Shown: one piece after another, positions 1 to 5,941 of the stretch
Layout of the letters: each line of letters opens with the position of its first letter
How positions within the stretch are numbered: the first letter of the stretch is position 1
Source of the DNA: Betaproteobacteria bacterium
GTDB taxonomy: Bacteria; Pseudomonadota; Gammaproteobacteria; Burkholderiales; SG8-41
Direction of reading: 5' to 3'
DNA: 8,010 bases
Assembly (NCBI GenBank): GCA_028292065.1
Contig: JAQGNC010000346.1
Location: 1-8,010, forward strand
The notes under the pieces: model-generated
What the model was told of the DNA's origin: nothing
Database searches by the model: none
Seen by the model: the letters and a program-made list of their open reading frames with translations, nothing else
Made by a program: the position numbers and the translations under genes

Positions 1-1
1 T

Positions 2-859
2 CATCCCGAGCAGGATGCGGCTTACGTGCATTTCGCCGACAGCGCCGCGCATCCTTTCATCGCGCGTGCTGACACGATGGGGCGCCGCAACGCATGGTGG
101 CTCGCGGACGCTGCGTTGCTGGCGTACTGGGACCCCGACGGGGCGGTCCCGCGGTTCGCGTCGGCGGGACTGACTGCGGAGCTCGTCTTCGAAAACGAGG
201 TGCAATGCTACGTCGCGTGGACGCAGGACTTCGTACTCGTCTCGTTCCGCGGCACCGAGTCGGACGACCGGCGCGACCTCTTCGACGATGCGTGCTTCAG
301 GCTCGTGCCTCACGGGCCGGGAACCCGCGTGCACGCAGGCTTCAAGGACGCTTTCGAGCGCGTGTGGCCTCGCGTGCACGACCGGCTTCAGTCGCTCTCC
401 GGGTCGCGCTCGGTGTGGTTCACGGGCCACAGCCTCGGCGCCGCGCTCGCGACGCTCGCGGCCGAGCGCTTCGCTGCGACCAGCGGCGTGTGCACCGTCG
501 GCTGCCCGCGTGTGGGCGATGCGGCTTTCGCTCGCGCGTTCGACTCGCGCTTCGACGGCGGCAGCGTGCGCTACGTGAATGACGCGGACATCGTCACGCA
601 CGTGCCGCCGCCGCTGCCTTTACCCTACAAACACACCGGCGGGCTGCGCCACATCGCGCCCGACGGTTCGATCGCGAATGCGGCGCCGGCGCTTGCACAC
701 TTCTTCACCCAGCTCGTCGGAGACCCGCTGCACGTGCTCGAGGTCGTCAACGGCTTGCGCACCGGCGCGCTCTTGCGCGCGCCGCACTTCCTGCTCGACC
801 ACATGCCGCGCGGGTACGCGGTCGACATCTGGAACGATTATGCGGATCACGGCGACTGA
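2..859 (+). CDS. Class 3 (Rossmann-unrelated alpha/beta-hydrolase) lipase, 5' partial
   Basis: This is a serine hydrolase of the fungal-type class 3 lipase family, predicted to cleave acyl esters of triglycerides or similar lipids. Residues are counted from the GTG at 26. The nucleophile elbow GHSLG has Ser136. The candidate acid is Asp188 in NDADIVTHVPP, and the likely histidine is His259 in LDHMPRGY. The SFRGTE stretch near residue 73 is the usual oxyanion-side motif. No signal peptide is visible. The reading frame stays open to the left edge of the window, and the upstream residues (PEQDAAYVHF) resemble the family's N-terminal lead-in, so the true start is probably outside and GTG 26 is only a fallback. 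The gene stops at TGA 857-859 and is followed by a terminator-like hairpin, so it is probably not in one operon with the genes downstream. The natural substrate cannot be told from sequence. Confidence 0.87.
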   Translation, partial: HPEQDAAYVHFADSAAHPFIARADTMGRRNAWWLADAALLAYWDPDGAVPRFASAGLTAELVFENEVQCYVAWTQDFVLVSFRGTESDDRRDLFDDACFRLVPHGPGTRVHAGFKDAFERVWPRVHDRLQSLSGSRSVWFTGHSLGAALATLAAERFAATSGVCTVGCPRVGDAAFARAFDSRFDGGSVRYVNDADIVTHVPPPLPLPYKHTGGLRHIAPDGSIANAAPALAHFFTQLVGDPLHVLEVVNGLRTGALLRAPHFLLDHMPRGYAVDIWNDYADHGD

Positions 860-872
860 TCTTGCCGTTACC

Positions 873-890
873 GCCGCCGGAGCGGCATTT
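873..890 (+). terminator. Terminator-like hairpin after the lipase gene
   Basis: GCCGC (873-877) pairs with GCGGC (882-886) across a CGGA loop, and is followed by ATTT. It lies 13 nt after the lipase stop. The stem is strong but short and the T run is brief, so this is a plausible rather than certain intrinsic terminator. Confidence 0.4.
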
Positions 891-995
891 CGCCCGTATT
901 GCGCCCACCCCCCGCGCTCGCGCTTCCGCACAAGCTCCGATAAACTCAGGCGCTGCCTAAAGCTCGGTCCATCCCGGCACTGACGCCCGCGATGC

Positions 996-1084
996 GCCCG
1001 GATGGTGAAATTGGTAGACACAAGGGACTTAAAATCCCTCGGCCTTAACCGGCCATGCCGGTTCGATTCCGGCTCCGGGCACCA
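996..1084 (+). tRNA. tRNA-Leu (anticodon UAA), CCA encoded
   Basis: The cloverleaf can be drawn by eye. The acceptor stem is GCCCGGA (996-1002) with TCCGGGC (1074-1080), followed by discriminator A and CCA (1081-1084). The anticodon stem AGGGA/TCCCT (1023-1027, 1035-1039) closes the loop CTTAAAA, which places the anticodon TAA at 1030-1032. The T arm is GCCGG-TTCGATT-CCGGC (1057-1073). A long GC-rich variable arm at about 1040-1056 marks a class II tRNA. It therefore reads UUA (and UUG by wobble), rare codons in this GC-rich genome. The gene is intact, with no sign of an integrated element at its 3' end. galE starts 18 nt after the CCA, so the tRNA and galE may share a transcript. A TAAACT box at 941-946 could be a -10 element, but I see no convincing -35. 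Confidence 0.97.
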
Positions 1085-1102
1085 TACGAGTAACCCTCAA
1101 TC

Positions 1103-2158
1103 ATGACTGAAGCCACGACAGATGCTTCGCCGTCGACGAGGCGTGCCCGCCAGGCCGTACTCGTCACCGGCGGCGCAGGCTACATCGGCAGCCACACGTG
1201 CAAGGCGCTCGCGCGCGCGGGTTACCTGCCGGTGTGCTACGACAACCTCGTCCACGGCCACCGCTCGGCCGTCAGATGGGGACCGTTCGTGGCAGGGGAC
1301 CTCGCCGACGCCGATCTGCTCGCGCAGACCCTCTCCGACTACGCGATTTCGGCGGTCGTGCACTTCGCCGGTTACTGCTACGTCGGCGAGTCGATGACCC
1401 AGCCTTACAAATACTTCCACAACAACACCGCGAACAGCCTCGCGCTGCTCGAAGCGATGCGCGCAGCCGACGTGCGCACCCTGGTGTTTTCTTCGACGTG
1501 TGCGACTTACGGCATGCCCGAGAGCGTGCCGATGAGCGAAGACACGCCGCAGCGCCCGATCAATCCGTACGGCGAGTCGAAGCTGTTCGTGGAAAAAATG
1601 ATGCGATGGTGGGAAAACGCGCACGGGCTGAAGTGGATGGCGCTGCGCTATTTCAACGCCGCGGGCGCGGACCCCGAAGGCGAGATCGGCGAGGATCACA
1701 CGCCCGAGACCCATCTCATCCCGCTCGCGATCCAGGCGGCGCTCGGCTTGCGCGACGCCATCGACATCTACGGCACCGATTACCCGACGGCCGACGGCAC
1801 CGCGATTCGCGATTACATCCACGTCGCCGATCTCGCCGACGCACACGTGCGCGCGCTGGAAAAACTGGACGAAGGCGCGAGCAGCGGAGCGCTCAATCTC
1901 GGGACCGGGTCGGGGTGCTCGGTGCGCGAAGTGATCGCGATGGTGCGCGAGGTCGCCGGCCGCGATTTTGCAATCCGCGAGAAGGCGAGGCGCGCGGGCG
2001 ACCCTCCCGAGCTCGTCGCGGACGCACGCCGCGCAGCCGAGGTCCTCGGCTGGCGCCCGCAGCACTCGGGCTTACGCAGCATCGTTCAAACCGCGTGGGA
2101 CTGGCACGCCCGGCATCAGCACGCCGCAACTGCCGCACCGCGCGCCGCACATTCATGA
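1103..2158 (+). CDS. galE: UDP-glucose 4-epimerase
   Basis: This cytoplasmic enzyme interconverts UDP-glucose and UDP-galactose with bound NAD, serving galactose use and supply of UDP-galactose for surface polysaccharides. It is an extended short-chain dehydrogenase. The NAD-binding motif GGAGYIGSH is at residues 23-31. The catalytic pair is Tyr156 and Lys160 in YGESK, with Thr132 in SSTCATYG at the position of the catalytic Ser/Thr. A C-terminal substrate-binding part includes RYFNAAGA and RDYIHVADLADAH. At 351 aa it is slightly longer than the usual 330-340 because of about 17 extra N-terminal residues. The start is nonetheless fixed: an in-frame TAA lies at 1091 and no other start codon occurs before the Rossmann motif. 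No good Shine-Dalgarno is seen in the 18 nt between tRNA-Leu and the ATG. The dehydrogenase gene follows after 19 nt, so the pair forms an operon. Specificity for UDP-Glc rather than UDP-GlcNAc is inferred. Confidence 0.94.
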   Translation: MTEATTDASPSTRRARQAVLVTGGAGYIGSHTCKALARAGYLPVCYDNLVHGHRSAVRWGPFVAGDLADADLLAQTLSDYAISAVVHFAGYCYVGESMTQPYKYFHNNTANSLALLEAMRAADVRTLVFSSTCATYGMPESVPMSEDTPQRPINPYGESKLFVEKMMRWWENAHGLKWMALRYFNAAGADPEGEIGEDHTPETHLIPLAIQAALGLRDAIDIYGTDYPTADGTAIRDYIHVADLADAHVRALEKLDEGASSGALNLGTGSGCSVREVIAMVREVAGRDFAIREKARRAGDPPELVADARRAAEVLGWRPQHSGLRSIVQTAWDWHARHQHAATAAPRAAHS

Positions 2159-2177
2159 CTTTCAGGGAAGAGCGCAA

Positions 2178-3536
2178 GTGAACATCACTATCGTAGGAGC
2201 AGGTTACGTCGGGCTCGTGTCGGCGGCCGGATTCGCCGAGATGGGCAACCGCGTGCTGTGCGTCGAGTCCGATCCCGCCAAGCTGCGCATGCTGGAAGCG
2301 GGGATCGTGCCGATACACGAGCCGGGGCTCGACCGGATGATCGAGAGCAACGTCAAAGCGGGGCGCCTGTCGTTCAGCACGTCGCTCGCCGCCGCGGCGT
2401 CGCAGTCCGAAGTGTTCTTCATCGCGGTGGGCACACCGCCGTCTGACGACGGCTCGCCCGACATGTCCTACGTGTACGGCGTCGCAGCCGAGATCGGCCG
2501 CGTCATCGAGCGAGCGTCGGTCATCATCACCAAGTCGACCGTCCCCGTGGGCACCGCCGACCGCAACCGCGAGCTCATCAAAGCCGAGCTCGACAAGCGC
2601 GGCGCATCGGTCGAGTTCGACGTGGTGAGCAATCCCGAATTCCTGAAAGAGGGCGCAGCCATCCAGGATTTCATGCAGCCCGAGCGCATCGTCATCGGCT
2701 GCGAAAGCGCGCGCGCGGAGACCGTGCTGCGCAAGCTCTACGCACCGTTCCAGCGCAACCATGACCGCGTGCTCGTCATGCGCCCGCGCGAAGCCGAGAT
2801 GACGAAATACGCGTCGAACGCGCTGCTCGCGACCAAGATCTCGTTCATGAACGAGATCGCCGAGTTCTGCGACGCGCTCGGCGTCGACGTCGAGAAAGTG
2901 CGCGCGGGAGTCGGGTCCGATTCGCGCATCGGGCGCTCGTTCCTTTACGCCGGCTGCGGCTACGGCGGGTCGTGCTTTCCCAAGGACATCAAGGCGCTCA
3001 TCCACACCGCCAAAGGGATCAACGCCGACGCCGGCATCCTCGAAGCGGTCGAGGAGCGCAACGCGCGGCAGAAGCGCAAGCTCTTCGACAAGGTGGTCGC
3101 GCGCTACGGTGCAGACCTCAAAGGCAAGTCGTTCGCGATGTGGGGCTTGTCCTTCAAGCCCGACACCGACGACATCCGCGAAGCGTCGTCGCTGACCCTG
3201 ATCGACCTGTTGACCGGCGCCGGCGCCAAAGTGCGCGCGTACGACCCGATCGCGGCGGAGAACATCCGCAATTCGGTTTCGCCGCAGCTCGTCGACAGCC
3301 GCCAGCTCGTGTTCTGCACCGATCAGTACGAAGCGCTCGAAGGCTGCGACGCACTGCTCCTCGTCACCGAGTGGAAGCAGTTCAGGAACCCCGATTTGGG
3401 CGTGGTGAAGAAGAAGCTGCGCGCGCCGACGGTCTTCGACGGGCGCAACCAGTACGATCCCGCCGATCTCGCCGCGGCCGGATTCGAGTACTACGGGATA
3501 GGGCGGGGCGCCGCGCCCGCGGCGGCACGGCGCTGA
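2178..3536 (+). CDS. ugd: UDP-glucose 6-dehydrogenase
   Basis: It oxidises UDP-glucose twice with NAD to UDP-glucuronate in the cytoplasm, a precursor of acidic exopolysaccharide, capsule or modified LPS. The N-terminal Rossmann motif is GAGYVG (residues 7-12). The central part holds NPEFLKEG and the helix that carries the dimer interface. The catalytic cysteine is Cys266 in GYGGSCFPKD. The C-terminal UDP-binding domain begins around GKSFAMWGLSFKPDTDDIREA. Length is 452 aa, normal for the family. The start is GTG 2178: it begins the protein directly at the Rossmann strand (MNITIVGAGYVG) and has AGGGAAG at 2164-2170, 7 nt upstream. The longer open frame to the left is shadow sequence within galE. 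With galE 19 nt upstream, both enzymes draw on UDP-glucose. The symbol is a family-level choice; tuaD or udg would be equivalent names. GDP-mannose dehydrogenase is a relative but less likely. Confidence 0.94.
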   Translation: MNITIVGAGYVGLVSAAGFAEMGNRVLCVESDPAKLRMLEAGIVPIHEPGLDRMIESNVKAGRLSFSTSLAAAASQSEVFFIAVGTPPSDDGSPDMSYVYGVAAEIGRVIERASVIITKSTVPVGTADRNRELIKAELDKRGASVEFDVVSNPEFLKEGAAIQDFMQPERIVIGCESARAETVLRKLYAPFQRNHDRVLVMRPREAEMTKYASNALLATKISFMNEIAEFCDALGVDVEKVRAGVGSDSRIGRSFLYAGCGYGGSCFPKDIKALIHTAKGINADAGILEAVEERNARQKRKLFDKVVARYGADLKGKSFAMWGLSFKPDTDDIREASSLTLIDLLTGAGAKVRAYDPIAAENIRNSVSPQLVDSRQLVFCTDQYEALEGCDALLLVTEWKQFRNPDLGVVKKKLRAPTVFDGRNQYDPADLAAAGFEYYGIGRGAAPAAARR

Positions 3537-3564
3537 TGAGGCCGCCCACAGGTCTGCAGAACCT

Positions 3565-3619
3565 GAACGGCCGTTCGTGCCGAGGCCTTCGAGGCTCAGG
3601 ACCGGCTTGTCGAAGCACG
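3565..3619. repeat. REP-like intergenic palindromic element
   Basis: This compact palindromic stretch starts 28 nt after the ugd stop. It has a perfect 12-bp palindrome GAACGGCCGTTC (3565-3576), an inverted pair CGTGC/GCACG (3576-3580, 3615-3619), an inner pair CTTCGA/TCGAAG (3587-3592, 3610-3615), and a small hairpin GAGGCCT-TCG-AGGCTC (3582-3597) with one bulged base. The words CCGTTCGTGC, GCTCAGGAC and GCTTGTCGAAG resemble a repeat family I know from many proteobacterial intergenic regions, but only one copy is in this window. Its folding could also end ugd transcription. The rest of the 3537-3772 gap shows nothing I can assign. Confidence 0.5.
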
Positions 3620-3772
3620 TGATTCCGCTAGACGTTCACAGACCGGTTCGCGCTGACTGTGCCGCAGTCGAACGGGAACGGCAGCGTTCATGGCCGCGGC
3701 CGCGCCCAATACTCCGGGCACCGCTCGTGCTGTAGCGTAGGGGCCGCATCCCTCTTCATTCGGCTTGATCTC

Positions 3773-4372
3773 ATGACCCCCGTCACCCAGGCTCTGCTGA
3801 TCGCGAACGTCGCCGGCTTTCTGCTCCAGATGATCGCAGACCCGGTCATGACGACTTGGTTCGCGCTGTGGCCGCTGAACGCCAGCGCCTATTCATCCGA
3901 GATCTCGTTCCAGCCGTGGCAGCTCATCACTTACGGCTTTCTGCACGGCGGCCTGACCCATCTGCTGTTCAACATGCTCGCGCTGTACATGTTCGGCTCG
4001 GACCTGGAGCGGGTCTTCGGCCCGCGCCGGTTCGCGACGTATTACTTCGTGTGCGTGCTCAGCGCCGGACTCGCCCAGCTCGCGATGTCGATGCTCGGCA
4101 ACCTCCCGCCGATCCCCACCGTCGGGGCCTCGGGAGGCGTCTTCGGGCTGTTGCTCGCGTTCGGGCTTTATTTCCCGCGGCGCATGGTCATGCTGATCTT
4201 TCCGCCGATCCCGATGCCGGCGTGGCTCTTCGTGACCCTGTACGGCGCGCTCGAGCTTTTCCTCGGCGTCACCGGGACCCAGCAGGGCGTGGCCCATTTC
4301 GCCCACCTCGGCGGCATGCTCGGCGGCTACCTCACGATCAGGGCGTGGCGCTTACGGTCCCCGCTGCGCTAG
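3773..4372 (+). CDS. Rhomboid-family intramembrane serine protease
   Basis: This is a predicted inner-membrane protease that cuts substrate transmembrane helices inside the bilayer. The family's catalytic set is present in 199 aa: His63 and Asn67 in HGGLTHLLFNMLALYMFG, the nucleophile Ser120 in GASGGVFG, and His178 in AHLGG. About six hydrophobic segments are visible (near residues 8-23, 50-75, 88-107, 117-134, 138-160 and 172-189), the basic six-helix rhomboid core without an added cytosolic domain. I chose ATG 3773 because MTPVTQALLIANVAGFLLQ matches the usual rhomboid beginning. An in-frame GTG at 3659 would add 38 polar residues unlike the family. No clear Shine-Dalgarno precedes the ATG, so the start is less certain than the identity. 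The gene stands alone, and its substrate cannot be predicted from these neighbours. Confidence 0.9.
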   Translation: MTPVTQALLIANVAGFLLQMIADPVMTTWFALWPLNASAYSSEISFQPWQLITYGFLHGGLTHLLFNMLALYMFGSDLERVFGPRRFATYYFVCVLSAGLAQLAMSMLGNLPPIPTVGASGGVFGLLLAFGLYFPRRMVMLIFPPIPMPAWLFVTLYGALELFLGVTGTQQGVAHFAHLGGMLGGYLTIRAWRLRSPLR

Positions 4373-4390
4373 GCAGCATCGCCTTTGTTG
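4371..4390 (+). terminator. Weak terminator-like hairpin after the rhomboid gene
   Basis: AGGC (4371-4374) can pair with GCCT (4381-4384) around a 6-nt loop, followed by TTGTTG. It overlaps the stop codon TAG. The stem is only four pairs, so the call is weak. Confidence 0.25.
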
Positions 4391-4472
4391 TGGCTTCTAC
4401 CGGTCGACCCCCTATATCTTGTGGTCAGGCGTAACGCAAGGACGGAGATTTTGTGGCGGGGGCCGTTTGTGG
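4388..4472 (+). repeat. Four spaced TTGTGG direct repeats upstream of the DUF1178 gene
   Basis: The hexamer TTGTGG occurs at 4388-4393, 4419-4424, 4451-4456 and 4467-4472 in the 190-bp gap between the rhomboid and DUF1178 genes. The spacings are 31, 32 and 16 bp, close to three, three and one and a half DNA turns. This could be a regulator-binding array, or chance in a short T/G-rich stretch. TATATC at 4413-4418 could be a -10 box but sits 19 bp from the first TTGTGG, longer than ideal for a -35. Confidence 0.3.
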
Positions 4473-4562
4473 CATCATTGCAGTGACGCGGGTGCGCTTT
4501 TGCTCCACACGGCCGATATCACCGCACGGGCCGCTCCGCTTCCGCGAATCAAGGATTCAAAC

Positions 4563-5018
4563 GTGATCGTCTACAACCTGGGTTGCACCAACGAACACCG
4601 CTTCGAAGGCTGGTTTGCGTCCGCCGAGGAATTCGAGCGCCAGACGAGCGCGAAGCAGCTGAGCTGCCCGCTGTGCGGCAGCGACAGGGTATCGCGCCTG
4701 CCTCACGCCCCCCACGTGAGCACCGGGAGCGCCGAGCGCAATGGCGAAGGCGCCGGGCAGCCGTCCAAAGGCGTGCCGCGCCAGTATGCGAACCTCGGTG
4801 CCGAACTGCTCGCGCACCTCATCGACAAAGTCGTCGAAACGACGGTGGACGTCGGCCGCGCCTTCCCGGAAGAAGCGCGCAAGATCCATTACAAGGAAGC
4901 GCCCGAGCGCCACATCCGCGGCAGCGCCAGCGCCAAGGAAGTCGACGCGCTGCGCGACGAAGGCATCGAAGTCGTCGCGTTGCCGATCCCCCCGCACCGC
5001 CTGAGCAGGACCCACTGA
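4563..5018 (+). CDS. DUF1178 family zinc-ribbon-like protein
   Basis: This small soluble protein of 151 aa matches the DUF1178 family, whose function is not established. The N-terminus (MIVYNLGCTNEHRFEGWFAS) and the later LSCPLCGS give a Cys8-x3-His12 and Cys35-x2-Cys38 set that probably binds a metal such as zinc. The middle, about residues 50-75, is polar and probably flexible. The C-terminal half has the conserved family stretch from ELLAHLIDKVVETTVDVGRAF through EEARKIHYKEAPERHIRG to the end, including ALRDEGIEVVALPIPP. The start GTG 4563 is supported by AAGGA at 4551-4555, 7 nt upstream, and by matching the family's beginning; the longer open frame upstream lacks homology that I recognise. 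It is probably monocistronic, with a hairpin at its stop codon. No function is claimed beyond the family. Confidence 0.9.
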   Translation: MIVYNLGCTNEHRFEGWFASAEEFERQTSAKQLSCPLCGSDRVSRLPHAPHVSTGSAERNGEGAGQPSKGVPRQYANLGAELLAHLIDKVVETTVDVGRAFPEEARKIHYKEAPERHIRGSASAKEVDALRDEGIEVVALPIPPHRLSRTH

Positions 5019-5034
5019 GCCGCACGGCTCTTTG
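5017..5034 (+). terminator. Terminator-like hairpin at the end of the DUF1178 gene
   Basis: GAGCC (5017-5021) pairs with GGCTC (5026-5030) around GCAC, followed by TTT. The stem begins within the stop codon. It is short, but in the right place for an intrinsic terminator before uspA. Confidence 0.42.
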
Positions 5035-5146
5035 CGCTTGTTCGTTACGGGGTGGCGTCGGCCGCCCGCCCGCTGCAGACCCCGAGTCGCAGCCGAATAA
5101 TCCCCGCTCCAGCACGCAGCCGCCATCCATCGCGCGGTGACGGCGA

Positions 5147-5184
5147 TGCTATGCTCGCGAGTCCCGATCCGAACAACAAAGGAG
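5147..5184 (+). promoter_or_regulatory. Possible extended -10 promoter and strong ribosome binding site of uspA
   Basis: TGCTATGCT (5147-5155) has the TGn extension before a -10-like TATGCT, with no clear -35. AAAGGAGG (5177-5184 region) is a near-perfect Shine-Dalgarno 7 nt before ATG 5192. The ribosome site is clear; the promoter is tentative. The remaining 5035-5146 gap shows no other signal. Confidence 0.4.
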
Positions 5185-5191
5185 GCGCGCC

Positions 5192-5638
5192 ATGTTCAAG
5201 CACATCCTGCTGCCCACCGACGGTTCCAAGCTGTCAGATCGCGCGATACAGCGCGGCATCGAGCTCGCGGAGTCGCTCGGCGCGCGCGTGACGAGCCTGC
5301 ACGTGATTCCCGAATTTCGCATCATGGCCGACGAGAGCTTCGTCCTGCCGAACACCGTCGACATCAAGCGCCGCTACGAGAAGGAATCGAAAGCGCGCGC
5401 GCAGAAGCTGCTGGACAGGATCGGCGAGCGCGCCCGCGCCGCCGGCGTGAAATACGAGGGCGTCGCGGTCACCGGGGACGTGCCTTACGAGCAGATCATC
5501 GAGGCCGCGAAGAAACGCAAGTGCGACCTCATCCTGATGGCCTCGCACGGACGCCGCGGGCTGTCAGGCCTGCTGCTGGGCAGCGAGACCTCGAAAGTGC
5601 TGACGCACTCGAAAATCCCGGTCCTCGTCGTGCGCTGA
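5192..5638 (+). CDS. Universal stress protein, UspA family
   Basis: This is a single-domain Usp of 148 aa, a cytoplasmic nucleotide-binding protein often induced by starvation or stress. The first strand and loop ILLPTDGS (residues 5-12, Asp10) open the fold. The ATP-binding signature is A117-S-H-G120, nine residues, then G130-S131, followed by ETSKVLTHSKIPVLVVR. The family consensus has Gly where Ala117 stands; this change is common and the rest is intact, so ATP binding is likely, as in the MJ0577 type. The start ATG has an excellent AAAGGAGG site 7 nt upstream, suggesting strong translation. The gene converges on the acyltransferase gene. Its last codons and stop lie inside the first copy of a repeated segment that recurs at 5760 and 5900. 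No regulator site is evident. Confidence 0.93.
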   Translation: MFKHILLPTDGSKLSDRAIQRGIELAESLGARVTSLHVIPEFRIMADESFVLPNTVDIKRRYEKESKARAQKLLDRIGERARAAGVKYEGVAVTGDVPYEQIIEAAKKRKCDLILMASHGRRGLSGLLLGSETSKVLTHSKIPVLVVR

Positions 5639-5941
5639 AGCAGGGCCAGCCGCCGGTCCTGGGGTCTGACCCCGGCACTTTTGGGGTCAGACCCCGGTTT
5701 GCTTCGGGCCAAGATCAAACCGGGGTCAGACCCCAAACAACCGGGGTCTGACCCCGAGCAAATCCCGGGCGCGCGCGCTCTCTCGTCGTGCGCTGAAGCA
5801 GGGTCAGCCGCCGGGTCTTGGGGGTCTGACCCCGGCACTTTTGGGGTCAGACCCCGGTTTGCTTCGGGCCAAGACCAAACCGGGCTCAAACCCCCTAGCA
5901 AATCCCGGTCTCGTCGTGCGCTGAAGCAGGGTCAGCCGCCG
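5613..5941. repeat. Tandem repeat block with GGGGTC(A/T)GACCCC palindromes between convergent genes
   Basis: A segment starting AAATCCCGG and continuing through CGTCGTGCGCTGAAG to CAGCCGCCG occurs three times: 5613-5655, 5760-5813 (with extra GC-rich bases inside) and 5900-5941. The first copy is the 3' end of uspA; the third is the 3' end of the acyltransferase gene on the other strand. Between copies lie palindromes of the form GGGGTC(A/T)GACCCC at 5661, 5683, 5722, 5743, 5821 and 5843, plus a decayed one at 5882-5894. Bases 5661-5724 and 5821-5884 are identical except at 5715/5875. The pattern indicates tandem duplication of a unit of about 130-160 bp. The palindromes resemble REP-type intergenic repeats. 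No transposase is in the window. Confidence 0.85.
5680..5737. terminator. Long inverted repeat, likely bidirectional terminator or REP hairpin
   Basis: Arms 5680-5701 and 5716-5737 (22 bp each) are reverse complements except at their central base, with a 14-nt loop that can pair three more bases (CTT/AAG). Each arm is itself a GGGGTCAGACCCC palindrome flanked by TTT and GGTTTG. T runs flank the structure on both strands: AAA at 5735-5737 on one side and TTTT at 5679-5682 on the other. Placed between two convergent genes, it could stop transcription from either side. The matching hairpin in the second unit (5840-5897) is degraded on its right arm. Confidence 0.5.

Noticed and set aside
941..946. 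TAAACT as -10 box of a tRNA-Leu promoter
   Set aside because: No acceptable -35 hexamer is found at 16-18 bp, and the distance to the tRNA is rather long; kept only as a remark under the tRNA.
996..1084. tRNA-Leu as an integration site of a genomic island
   Set aside because: galE begins 18 nt downstream, there is no integrase, and I found no second copy of the tRNA 3' end in the window.
1097..3005. Long minus-strand open frames opposite galE and ugd
   Set aside because: They are antisense shadows; the plus strand has complete, motif-rich GalE and Ugd.
5613..5941. CRISPR array
   Set aside because: The repeats are palindromes at irregular spacing and the intervening sequence is itself repeated rather than unique; no cas gene is present.
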